In this document: positions 22,501 through 33,550 of the stretch, piece after piece
Position numbering within the stretch: position 1 is the first letter of the stretch
How the letters are laid out: each line of letters starts with the position of its first letter
Source of the DNA: Tribonema minus
Taxonomy: Eukaryota > Sar > Xanthophyceae > Tribonematales > Tribonemataceae
Reading direction: 5' to 3'
NCBI GenBank assembly: GCA_017506865.1
Contig: JAFCMP010000257.1
Span: 186,001-250,000 of the forward strand
Length of the DNA: 64,000 nucleotides
The notes under the pieces: generated by a model
Told to the model about the DNA's origin: nothing
Database searches by the model: none
The model's input: only the letters and a program-made list of their open reading frames with translations
Program-made: the position numbers and the translations under genes

Positions 22501-25374
22501 ATGTATCTATGTGTATGTATGTATGTATGTATGTTCACATAGATCTAGGGTTAGATTAGGGGTGGCAGAGTTGAGTGGAGGATTAGGGCCAGTTCAAGTG
22601 GCACGTCCGCACAGACATAGACATAGAGCTCTTCTGAGGCAACTCCTCACGCAATTCACGGGCTTGGCTATGTGGTGATGAGACTTATTGTTTCAAGCAG
22701 CAAATGGGCCAGTAGGACATTCCGCGTTTCATCCAATTGCTTACGTATCGGCAGTATGTCAAGCACCCTACACTGGGGCCATGAGCAATCTGAGCCTTCA
22801 ATGTCGTATCATGTTGCCTGCTCCAAGCTTTCAGAACGCGTTGCTGCAGCCTCGGGTGTTAGCATACCTGCAAATCATGGTGTCGTGGACTGCTGCTTGC
22901 ATCTTCTGCCACGTACCATGCGCTTAACATTGGCAGGAACGTCATTCTGCATGTGTGTGTACTTGACAGCAGCCTGGTCTTAACTTTCGGTGCCTGTGCA
23001 GCGTTGAACTCGACATTTCACATGGCAGCCGCGCGCTGAATGATGCTAACCTGAGTGGCTGCTGCATGCGCTGCTGCAGACGACAACGGCGACGAAGCCG
23101 ATGGCATGGACGAAACCATCTTGCCACTTGACTATCTGACTGCGGGCCAGATTCGTGATGATGACATCTACAAGTTGCTGGTCAAGCCTCTGCCGCATGG
23201 GGTCGAGTTCACCATTGTCATGGGTAAGCACACTGAGCACAAGTGGTCCAACAGTGCATGTAGTGCATGTGTATTTCCAAATCAAGCCCTGATGTGCCAT
23301 TAATGTGAGAATTGTGTTACAGAATGCACATATCTAATACACTCTCGCATATAAATGCAACCACTTCATTCAAAATACGTGCGCTTACATATGCAGTCAG
23401 TCAAACTGGCCAGCATTGTTAATTATGGCCGGCTTGCATACAACTCATCTGCCTCAGACACTGGCAACATTCTGTATCCAACGCACGTACTTTTAAACTG
23501 CCTGAGCCCTGCTACATGCTTCCTCAAACTCTCCTTTTTTGCGACTATGCACTTGCGCATACTCGAACTATCAAGTGGCTAGCGTCAAATGAGCCACAAG
23601 TCAAGTGTGATGAGCCTGTTGTAAGTTTACATTTCAGGTGTATGTACGTGCGATCATGGAGCTGGACACACTTGCATGCATCGAGCCACGCGAGAGGTTG
23701 TGTAATCGTGCACATGGCAGAACGCAATGGTGCAGGCCGCCATGTGTACCTGGAAACCAGCGTTATTGAGCCAATATTCACTTCAAATTTAGGGTTCATG
23801 TATGTGCGGTTGTGGAGCTCAACACACTCTCATGCAGCGAACATGTTTCTTTCACGCCAGCTGCCATGGGAGAGGTTGTGTAGTAATGCACATGGCCACA
23901 TGCGATGGTGTAGGCCTCCGTGTGTACAAACCTGGACACCGTCGCAGTGTGGGTGCTTGTCGACACAGCGGCTTCTCTTGCGTAGGCCTATCGTAGGTAA
24001 AATTCCAGCTTATGCTGAAGGCGCTTCCTGAGTGCATCTCGCAATCTCAGCGGCTTCCCGTACGTCCTTTTGCTCACTGTCTTTTGCAGACTCATTGTGT
24101 CTTGTCTTGCAGCCCTAACCTGCTCTTGTTTCTACCCCTACTCTAACTGTTGACCCTAATCTAGCCTCGCAGCATCTCTCCTGCAATGCGTTGTGATTTA
24201 AGCTGTAGTGTGTGCCACAATACCGTCGGTCTAGCTCCTTTTTGTGCACCCTAAACCCAACCGCACTCCCCGACCTAACCCCAAGCCCTAAATCCACACT
24301 AACATCATCTCATCAATGACAAGTTGCCTTGCTGGCTGTATTGTGTGTGCGTTTTTGTCAGACTGCTGCCACTCTGGCACCATCATCGATCTGCCCTACT
24401 CACTGAGCGTTGATGACGAGCTGGTGCATGCCATGGACGCTGGCCAGGCGGTGCCGCAGCTGGTGAGTCACACTTTGAAGTTGAAACACACTAGAAGTAT
24501 GTTGTCAGAAGCCGGAGTCGGCGGCCAGGCAGTGCTGCAGCTGGTGTGTAACAGCATGAGCTGTGGCTTTGTACATTGTAGAAGTGAAGTTTCCTGGCCA
24601 AAAGCGAAGCCTGATACCATGGCACAGATAAGCAACATAACGCAGTCACGGTCAGCAGTTCATTCCTCAAGGCGTACTGCAAGCTTTGCAGTGCTCAACT
24701 TCCCTCTCAGGTTGGGCAAATTGCGCACGTGTGCTTCAGTGAGCATTAGGCCAGCTTCCTTAGAATGGCGCGATTTCTTGCTACAAGGCAGCTCCACAGC
24801 CGTAGACTTTTGGCCGCCCCATCGCTGAGTCATGTCAGTATTAAGCTATTTGTGGCACTCTGGGATTACGCTGCCACCGCGGCAAACCAGTCAGTGACCT
24901 TCATATGCATTGCACACTGTGCACGAGTCTCACAACTTGAAAGTTACCCTACCAATGAAGTTCATGGGTATTATTCACAAGAGATTGAATGGACGGTCTC
25001 GTGAGAGCATACCTGATGGTGAAGTAGGAACATATATACTGGCTGTTATTGAGCATGGTGTACTTTCAGCTCAGCGCCCACGGCAGTACAGTATACTGGA
25101 GGGTGAACTCAAACCACTTGCTACTGCGACTCACAGCATTCAATTTCTCTACAGCATAACGAACGCAGTTTGCTGAGCATATGTGCGCTGCTTCTCTCCC
25201 CCAATCATGCCATAGAAACCAAACGCGGACTTCAACATGGGCAAGATCCTGGGCATCGGCAAGCATCTCATGCGCATGCGCAAGGAGGGAAAGACGGCCA
25301 TGCAGATTGGCTCGCATGCTGCAACAGCGCTCGGCCTTGACAAGAAGTTGAAGAAGCTCGGTCTTGGCTTCTGA
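16512..25374 (+). CDS. Type III metacaspase (p10 before p20) with low-complexity head
   Basis: Exons: 16512-16532, 17080-18255, 18896-19001, 19699-19802, 20570-20660, 21321-21495, 22425-22498, 23080-23223, 24362-24462, 25216-25374. All junctions are GT-AG and keep frame; 716 residues. Residues 8-399 are Gly/Ser/Tyr/Pro/Gln-rich with repeats such as [13 protein letters not shown] and [12 protein letters not shown]. Residues 400-495 are p10 ([15 protein letters not shown], then [13 protein letters not shown], then [16 protein letters not shown]). The same exon runs straight on into p20 ([22 protein letters not shown]). Catalytic His577 is in HYSGHGG; Cys633 is in DCCHSG; the acidic loop [19 protein letters not shown] is complete. 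The C-terminus ([19 protein letters not shown]) is typical of the family. Metacaspases are Ca-dependent Arg/Lys-specific proteases linked to stress and cell death. The seven-codon first exon is the least certain part. Confidence 0.88.
16612..16794 (+). CDS. Possible small one-helix membrane protein, 60 residues
   Basis: The frame [16 protein letters not shown] through a hydrophobic stretch [13 protein letters not shown] to a basic tail ([11 protein letters not shown]) lies inside the proposed first intron of the metacaspase. The ATG is preceded by AAGA. It may be a nested small gene, or a sign that the metacaspase start is elsewhere and this is a separate upstream gene. I do not recognise a family. 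Confidence 0.35.
   Translation: MASALFHIITMSKEIVDRCNMDSLRTYVGHGLIACVAFWTIYGHRKASAKRDNVLGGVKC
19473..19497 (+). repeat. Interstitial TTAGGG repeats
   Basis: About four units of TTAGGG lie inside a metacaspase intron. Other runs are at 20089-20116, 21965-21990 (CCCTAA), 34396-34441, 51788-51812 and 62296-62320, nearly all intronic. Confidence 0.9.
20436..21190 (+). repeat. Decayed copies of metacaspase exon acceptor edges
   Basis: The acceptor edge of the p10/p20 exon (20560-20600) recurs at 20436-20478 (GCAGGTGCCTCAACT shared). The edge of the next exon (21300-21365) recurs at 21118-21190, keeping ATCAACTACTGCGGCCAGC and CGCAACGAGCTGCG, and more weakly at 20934-20993. Confidence 0.75.
21580..21640 (+). 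repeat. Decayed copy of metacaspase exon donor edge
   Basis: The end of exon 21321-21495 with its donor and the ACTCACTCACTC stretch recurs at 21580-21640 as ACATTGTCGCTGGCTGCAGG followed by TGAGTACTCACTGACTCAC. Confidence 0.7.
24500..24556 (+). repeat. Decayed copy of metacaspase Cys-exon donor edge
   Basis: GGCCAGGCGGTGCCGCAGCT with its donor (24441-24475) recurs at 24519-24550 as GGCCAGGCAGTGCTGCAGCT followed by GGTGTG. Confidence 0.7.
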
Positions 25375-28300
25375 ACTTCAATAGCGCCGCTGTGGCAGAC
25401 ATGTCAGTCAAGATGTCTTGAGCTTTCAACGACACACACGGTGCAGAGCTTGAGTTGATGTATGGAAAGGATTGAGCTGCTTTGGATGGTGAACTGCAAG
25501 GATCATGTGTGCATACCAGCAAGTGACTGTACTGTTGTGACACCGTGTACAATACTCTCCTTTCAAGCATACATTATCAGCAATTGAGAGAAGGGAAGGG
25601 GGGCACATGCTTCACAAACGATGGTGTCGTGCAAATAAACTTCACTGGGTTCCGGCAGAAATTCTCAAGGTATAGTAGATCCCTCAATGAGAGTCTCCTC
25701 AAACTGCAGATTCGGAATGATCATGCTTTTTGCTCCATTCACCAGATGGCTGGCGGGTCCGCAGCAGCAGCAGCAGCAACGCCATGATACCAGCACTTTC
25801 ATCCTGTGTCGCTCAGGCAGTTGTAACCAGCGGGGGCTGCTTGCAACTCCTTTTGCAGCCTGTCCATGTTTATTATTGAATCACAATAATATCTCCCAGC
25901 ACCGTCCACGTTTCAAGTTTTTCGAAGATTCTGCCGCCCCTTGCCATGTTTGTGGCGCAGGTGTTGCGAACCCATCAGTGTGCACCATACTTCAAGTTGC
26001 CATTGCAGCACCGCTCACTGCATATTCCATCAATGAAAAAGCTGTAGAATCACATGCATGCTCAGCTCCAAAGTTAAGACAGGGGCACTTCCAACTGTAC
26101 CACAAAAGGTTGCGCACTATCTGGTCAGACTTTCTTAACCAGATAGCCAGTTGCCTCACATGCACCGCTCCAAGGCATGTGATTTGTTGAACAAGGTTGA
26201 CTTGCCGGTGATTTTTGAAGAGCTTGTATGTATTCATATGTTGGCCGCCTACATGATCACATCTGCCTGGTGAGCCTGCACGCCCACACGTATTGCCAAC
26301 ATGATTCACTTTGTATTGGCGCTGTGGCTTTGCTGACGCCTGCAAGCCGCTTGAAGCCAACATGACTCTCTTGTGAGGCGTATTTGAAAACAATGCTTTC
26401 AGAACCGGGCATGCACAATTCAAGGCACATGGGTAGTCACCCACTTGCGCAACACACATGCTGAGCTTTGCTGAGAAGAAGCCTCGGCCTCGCAACCCCC
26501 CTTTATTTCCCAATTGCGGGAGAGGACCCACTACAAGTGGGTCGAGTTCTGGGTACGTGAACGCACGTGAACGTGGAGAAGGCAGTTCTCTGATCTTCAC
26601 ACCGAGGGTGTGCACCTCATGTGATTTTTGCTTGAGTGATGTACGAAGCAGCACCTTCAACCGCTCACGTATACTACAGTTGGTTCACCGTAAACTCGTG
26701 ATTTGCAGCGTCTGCACCGCTCATGCCCCCCCCCCCCCCCCCCCCTCCGGGACGGGGGGGGGGGGGGGGGGGCGTTAACTTAGCTCGCATGCGCTTTACC
26801 TGAAACTAAAGATATGTTATCCACCAATGAGCTGACAAGAATGAGGTTTGCCGTGCCAGTCGGACCCTGCCTAGAATGTCCCCCCCCCTTCCCCGGAGGG
26901 GGGCGTCTCGCTTCACGCACAGCCACGGCCTGTGCAACAGCAGCACCTGCTCTTATTCACAAACACAGATTTCAGACGAATGCGTGCTTGACCGCTCAAA
27001 AAGGTTAGCCCCCCTGAAGTCAGATGTGCTATGTGGGGGCCTACTAGTAACTATAGTATACCAGGTTTGCCCCCCCCTTCCCCCCCTCCGGGACGGGGCA
27101 GGGGGGGGGGGCATCGCACACAGACATGGTCTCACAGACTGCGCCTGACGACCAGATCTGCACATAGATGTCTGAGAGGAGACTCCTAACGGTCATGGTG
27201 CGGCAGCAGGGAACTTGATTCGTCTACTGGTGAAAATACTTCGGAATTAATCAGTTCACTGCTGTGTTGTTTGTTAAAAGTATTGTAAAGCAGCTATTTC
27301 CTTCGTCCATGAACATGGACATCGGAAAATGCGTGGTGAACAGCACCTGCCGATTACACCCCCCCCCCCCCGCGCGCTGTACCTCAAAAACCTGACTGTC
27401 CAGCCATGTGTTGTCACTAAAGTAACTTCGAGTTCTGGTGGATAATCCCCAAAGGCAAATGTACAAACAGAAAACAAAAAGCAGCCCCTGCTGTCGCCCA
27501 CAAACATACCTACATGCAAAGTGCGTGATTGCAGTGCAACGTTGGCCAACCCAGCAGCCCCGAAGTTGGCCAACATTGCCCCCGATCCGGGGGGGCCCTT
27601 CTCTCCGTCTCGCTAGCGCACTCTCACACAGACTGCGCCTGACACACACTGAGATGAGACGCGTGATGGTGCAGCAGGCAGCTTCATCACTTGCTGCATG
27701 GACTGCCAGAAGGATGCGGTCGCGCGTGCAGCAATACGACTCAATCCCCTCTTCTTGCGAAGGAGGGCGTTTTTATCGGCGATCTCAAATTTTCTTGGAG
27801 CCCTATGAGCAGCGCCATGGTCTCACCAAGATAGCGGCAGCGGCGCTGCGTCAGCCAAGGGACGCAGTATTATAGCGCAAATCCATCACCAGCGCTGCTG
27901 CCAGCTGGTCAGCGTCCGACAGCGTGATGTAGTTCGCACTTCGTTCTCACAGGCCATGTAAGGTTCTTGTGCACCTCTCTTGGACAGCGCCGTGGCTACA
28001 GCACGGCGCTTGACGCCGCTCGCGTCATAAGGTTTCTAAAGCAGACCGACCTGACCAGCCTGTCAGATCGCTCGCGCGTGCGTAGGTAAAAAGCGAAAAA
28101 GGTCCGTCGTTAAATCTCAGGGAGACCTGAGTAACGTACACAGGAATACACAGGAATTGCCCGAACAGGCGCCTGATAGTGAATTGTTGTTTCAGCTGGA
28201 GATACTTGAGGGGAGCGACCGCCAGCGCGTCATACAGCGTGTCATACAGGTGCGCACCTCACGTTTGCCTTACCTTTACCCCATTCCAACAACCGTTCGC

Positions 28301-28869
28301 CAAGCGCCGCTACTTTTTTCAAGCGGCTGCAGCGGTAAAGCACGAAGCGCAGAGAATACCGCCAATTGTGCTTGCTGCAGGGTGTGAGTTTCCCGTGCTT
28401 GCAGATCGGTACTGGGGTCTAGATCAAGGTTTAGACCTTCCTTGCTGTGTGTATGCATTACGGTTGCTCCAACTGCGATCTCTCTCCGCGACGAGTTTAC
28501 AACTGATGGGTTGTCGGTATCCCATACTTGTTTCAAGGCCAAGCTCTTGCGCGATAGCATTCGCGTGCTGCGATGCCTCAGCATTGCTCTTAAATTGATT
28601 TGAGACCTGAGAGCTAGGTTTAGTGGCGACAAGGAGCATTACCGTAGTGACTATTGGACGCATCTTGCGTGTTGCCATAGAGTCTGAGGAGAGCATTTGA
28701 CGTGTAAAGCCCGGTTAGCTCTGTGCTCTGTTGGCAGGCAAACGTGTTTGCGTAAATTTCCAGTGGGCTTGGGCTCATTAACCTGAAATGCGCCTGTATT
28801 CTACTAGAGTCTGCCGTAGCTGGATCGTTGTAACCGGGGTTCTGCTCTCTTTTCCTCCTGTGCAGGTGC
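25375..28869. other. Gap between metacaspase and LRR gene
   Basis: No conserved gene was recognised. Holds three C-run/G-run hairpins at 26726-27110 and a repeated segment around ACAGACTGCGCCTGA at 27133 and 27627. A minus-strand frame at 25992-26660 is open but has no family. A possible 5' exon of the LRR gene ends at a donor at 28249-28250 (WRYLRGATASASYSVSYR, phase 2), which would fit the phase at 28866. Confidence 0.45.
26726..27111. repeat. Three C-run/G-run foldbacks
   Basis: A run of about 20 C, then TCCGGGAC, then about 19 G at 26726-26772. Related shorter forms are at 26879-26906 and 27069-27110 (again with CCTCCGGGACGGGG). Each can fold on itself and could form G-quadruplex or i-motif DNA. 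Confidence 0.85.
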
Positions 28870-31680
28870 ATGTTTCACGTCTTGTACCTGTTGTTCCTGT
28901 ATCGGCATTATGGAGGCACCCGCGCAACTTGGAACGAGGATGCCTCTACGTTTCAGAAGTGGACCTCACAGTCTTTGTCGCAACAGCGAGTTCCAAGACC
29001 TGCAGATACGGCGTCATCATCAGCTGAATCAGATTCTGAATCAGCTGAGGAGCGTACACCAAAGTCTCCTGATGTAGAGGAGGGCCAGGCACGCGAAAGG
29101 CGAGCTCCTATAAGCACTGCCGGGCCAAGCGCAGCTTCTGATGATGTCGTTGAAGGCCCTCACGACATCGACAGCAACTTGCTGAGGAGGAAAGTTATCC
29201 AGAACAAGCTAGACACGCTCTGTTTCCTGGGGTCCATTGCGGCGGACATTGATGTCGTCTTTGACTGGCTGTTCGTCACCCACAAGGTGGTCAGTCAGCT
29301 CAAGGTGCCATCATATGTGTTTGCGGTTTTTGGATCCCTGTGCTGGTGGTTTGTCACCTTCGAGTGCCACTTCGTGTCAGCCATATCCAAACGGTGTTGC
29401 AACAAACGCTTGACCCCGGGGCAGCATATGTCGGAGGGCGCTCTGCTCTTCATCAACCTCTTCGCCGAGGATTTGCCACAGATTGTCATCACAGCCGTTT
29501 CGTCCAGTATCGACAGCATGTTGACGGCCATTGCAGTGCTCAACATCGCCACATCTGTGGTGGGACTGCTGGTCAAGCTCGCCAAAGCTAAGAAAGACTT
29601 CCATACAACGTCAACTCCTGCGGAGATGGATATTATTGGTGGCGAGGACGCTCAGCAAGGGGTAGTGGACGGCAGAGGATTGGTCATCAGGATACTGCAA
29701 GCGAAGGACTCCGCATCGAGGGAGGCGAAGCGGCTGACTGCATTGGCAGAGCTGTCTCACAGGCTGGGTGATCTGAGACCAGACGACGTAGCCACTGTCA
29801 GGTTCGCGACTCAGAAGAGATGTATGCGTTTCGTCCAGTATTGACAGCATGTTGACGGCCATTGCAGTGCTCAACATCGCCACATCTGTGCTGGGACTGC
29901 TGGTCAAGCTCGCCAAAGCTAAGAAAGACTTCCATACAACGTCAACTCCTGCGGAGATGGATATTATTGGTGCCAAGGACGCTCAGCAAGGGGTAGTGGA
30001 CGGCAGAGGATTGGTCATTTCAGGATACTGCAAGCGAAGGACGCCGCATCGAGGGAGGCGAAGCGGCTGACTGCATTGGCAGAGCTGTCTCACAGGCTGG
30101 ATGATCTGAGACCAGACGACGTAGCCACTGTCAAGTTCGTGACTCAGAAGAGATATATGCTCGGAACGGACAGAGCTGGAACGTTGCTTCAACTACTCGA
30201 CGAGGCAGGCAGCGATGCACACACCCTGATTCCGCAGCTGGACGATATTCAGGGTGTCACATTCAATGGTAAGTAAGCAAAGTTGCCGATGCAAATGGTC
30301 GGAGTCAACTTTTTTGCAAGCCCTGCAATTCTCACTACGGCCATCAAACAGCTCTCTGCAATGTGGAGCGTATTCAAAGTTTGTGCTGCGGCAGTTGTGT
30401 TGGTGAACGCAGGTAGATGCTGCCGCTTGAGAGATGTTGTATGGCGGTAAATTTGTACTTCGTCTTTCCACTTTGCATGATCGACACATTCAACAAGGAC
30501 ATGGTGACCTGAACCTGCAATTGCATTTTTTGTTGGTGAACGCAGGTAGATGCTGCCGCTTGGGAGATGTTGTATGGCGGTAATTGTACTTCGTCTTTCC
30601 ACTTTGCATGATCGACACATTCAACAAGGACATGGTGACCTGAACCTGCAATTGCATGATCACAACCGCACTTGGGTGACAGTGATGCCCGCCCATAGAT
30701 ATGATCATCGCAAAGACGCAATAGGCATGCCTATAATAATATGTTGAATATGCATCAACACTTTCTGCTTGCTTCAAATGCCATTGTTTACTACAGCTAT
30801 GTACCATATGGCAATCTGGAGAGCATCAAGTATGTAGTTCTCAGGCTGTCATGGTCTTGCTGCAGACAAGGCACAGTGAACGACGTTGTTGCAGGCCGTC
30901 ATGGCGCGCCTGCGGCCGCTCCTACTGATGCCACTGGGCCACTCTTGTCCTTTAGGTCGTGCAGGTTTGCGCATGTCAAAACTACCGGAGTCGGTCAAAT
31001 ACCTGACAGCGTCGATACATCTCCAGCTGGTCAAGTGCGAGTCACTTAGAAGTCTGCCTGAGTCACTCAGCAGCCTGCCAACATTGACCCGTCTGGATCT
31101 GCATAGATGCACGCTGCTGACCAGCCTGCCGCAGTCATTTGGCGACCTGACCGCGTTGACTGAGCTGCACATAATGCACAGTGAGCAGCTCACCACTTTG
31201 CCAAACAGTTTCGGCAATCTCGCAGGGTTGACTGTGCTGGATTTGACTGCATGCACAGCGCTCAGCAGCCTGCCAGGGTCATTCGGCCATCTGCCAGCAA
31301 TAACCAATCTCAACTTGAGTTTTTGTAAGTCACTTCCAGGTCTACCCGACACATTTGGTAACCTGACAGCATTGACCGCACTAAGTTTGACCTCATGTGA
31401 GTTACTCGGGAGCTTGCCAGACTCGTTTGGCAACCTCACAGCATTGACCACACTAGACTTGCGCGCCTGCAGGTCGCTTAGGAGCTTGCCAGAGTCGTTC
31501 GGCAACCTGAACAGGTTGACCACACTCTATTTGCAGAATTGTGAGTCCCTCAAGAGCCTGCCTGAGTCGTTTGGCAATCTCAGCGCGTTGACCAAGATAT
31601 TTGAGAATGGTCACCCAGGGTACTATACGATACCACCAGGCATGAGGCGATATGTACAGCTTGGAAGGCGTCATTATTAA
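28870..31680 (+). CDS. Multi-helix membrane domain plus leucine-rich repeat protein
   Basis: The first long exon opens 28870 (MFHVLYLLFLYRHY; an acceptor just upstream suggests an earlier exon) and runs to a donor after 30268. The LRR exon is 30965-31680. Phase 1 joins correctly (VTFN-G-LRMSKLPESV). The N-part has an acidic Ser-rich segment, then hydrophobic helices with KVPSYVFAVFGSLCWWFV and ALLFINLFAEDLPQIVIT, which recall the XK-related family. The LRR part has about eight repeats of the type SLPESFGNLTALTTLDL. A 331-333-nt tandem duplication (29501-29826, 29828-30158) lies in the first exon. Read unspliced it ends in TGA at 29842-29844; skipping 29802-30023 as an intron restores frame. 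It is either a newly split gene, a truncated allele or an assembly error. Function is unknown; LRRs suggest protein binding. Confidence 0.6.
29501..30158 (+). repeat. Recent tandem duplication, unit about 331 bp
   Basis: Copy 1 (29501-29826) and copy 2 (29828-30158) differ at about ten positions, near 97 percent identity. Copy 2 has two extra T in TTTCAG at 30018-30023. Confidence 0.95.
30400..30657 (+). repeat. Tandem duplication, period 133 bp, in LRR gene intron
   Basis: Units 30400-30526 and 30533-30657 both start TTGGTGAACGCAGGTAG and end CCTGCAATTGCAT, and are almost identical. Confidence 0.95.
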
Positions 31681-33550
31681 AGGGTCAGGTTAGTGGAGGC
31701 CAATGGCATCAATCTTACTTCATGTTCACCAACAAACTTCAGCACAGTGCAGGCCTTGTTGTTGCTTCCTGGTGCGCGCTTTGACTATACTGCATTGTGC
31801 CACTTGCACTTTTGACACGTGTACTGCAACTGGCACGCTACGAGGATCCGCTCCGCCCATCCGCGACCCTGAAACCCAAAAAGCAACCGAGCACTTATGC
31901 TACAGTGAGGTCAGTCAAGACCCTCAAACTGTTGAAGTTTGATAATAGTAGGTTGTTGGCCTCACTCAGACGCACCAGAGGAGCTCTTGGCTGTTTAAGT
32001 TGAGATGGGTGGAGCCGTGCTATTGCACGTTGAGCAGTGATATGACAGTTGAAGTTGGCATGAAGTTGAAGTTTGAATATCACCGTTGAAGTTCAATATC
32101 ACATCAGGATCAATATCAACTTCAACAAGTGAGTAGTCAGCAGATGCCCCTGACATAGGGCTACAGCATGCAATAACCCAACTTAAAAATATCAGTTCTG
32201 CCCTGGAGACTTTACTACTGGACAAGGGCCTCGGTTGCTTCTTGGCTTTCAGGGTCGCGGATGAGCGGAGCGAATCCTTACGGTAAAACCAGCAACATGA
32301 TTGTCATGTCAGCCCTGGATTTTCTTGTTGGCGTGCGCCTGCCTATACCTTACAAGCTTGATTGTGTTCCCTCGTGTATTTGACACTGCAACTGGTTTGC
32401 TGATACCAACAAGGCAACCTGATCAACTTTGTGCAGCTCATTGTATGAAATGCTTGATGGCGCACCACCATGCCTTCAACTGCGCTGGTCGTTGTTGCAG
32501 CAGCTGGGAGCATGATGCATGTGTTTGCTGGTGGAAGTGGCACGTACCACAAACAAGAAGAATATGCTAACTTTGTAACTGCCAAGAAAAGGTTTGGACT
32601 TCAACTTGGACTTCGCTTGCAGTGCCATGTAAAGTGATGACATGGATGCCCATGTTTTACTAGCAGTACTTGCACATTCACGTCCACTGCCTGTATACAC
32701 CAGATCCCCTGCAATGTTGTTTCATAAATCAAAAAGAGGCTGCGTCTTGCATGCACAACTGCAACACAAGCATTGATGCTTACAGATGACTACATATGAG
32801 CCAAGCTTCCCCAAGCCTGCGCAGTTGGTCAGATCACGCATTTGACCCCACCAGCTTCAGCGAGTCACCTGCACAATTCTACATGCTACAGTCACATCTG
32901 CCTTCCGGATACTGTTGATTGTGCTTGATGGCTAGGCAAAATGCGACTTTTTAGGTGCAGCATGCAGCATACAGCAATGCAGCAACGAACGAGAAGCGCT
33001 GAGCCTCACTCTTCCCAAAACCTTGATTGTGTGTCTAAAGCTGAAAGGTGCAGTCTCTGGGTTAAAGTTACTCGCAGTGACTGCAATGCGTTGGTGTCAC
33101 CATTGCAGTGGCAGCAGTAGAGTCAGTAATAATAACTGCGTGCTCACGCACGCAAGTCGCTGCTGTTTGAACTCACTGATATAATATCAGATAAACTACA
33201 TAAAGTTCTGGTACTCGAATCCATGAGATGAGTATAACACAACACTCGAGATGGTCACTCTCGTGGCAGGCAGGGGGGCGCATGCACAAACAGATAACAC
33301 AACACAGGTTTGGCAAAAATGATGTGTCAATCACATGATTTACAAAAGAAATGCTGGATGCCCTGAAGGCTCTGACAGTGGTGGCCACCTGACAGCAACG
33401 AAAAACATGTCACTCTCTCTGGAAGTAAATACAATGTGCGGCTGATCCTAGCGGGCCTCCACAGCGTCAACATGTGCCTGAATACAGCACCAGGCAAGAA
33501 TTGAGAAACTTCACCTGCAGCCGCTTCAACTTGAGGTTCAAGTAGCAAGG
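31681..33550. other. Gap between LRR gene and EF-hand gene (convergent 3' ends)
   Basis: Holds an inverted repeat (31843-31891 with 32230-32278) around a stretch rich in TTGAAG/CTTCAA units at 32045-32130. No conserved gene was recognised. Confidence 0.5.
31843..32278. repeat. 49-bp inverted repeat around a 338-bp centre
   Basis: Arms 31843-31891 and 32230-32278 match at 45 of 49 positions (shared core CATCCGCGACCCTGAAA). No clear target-site duplication was seen. A non-autonomous DNA element is possible. Confidence 0.75.

Noticed and set aside
25992-26660. 222-residue open frame on the minus strand
   Set aside because: No family resemblance, mixed codon use and overlap with repeat-like DNA; likely open by chance.
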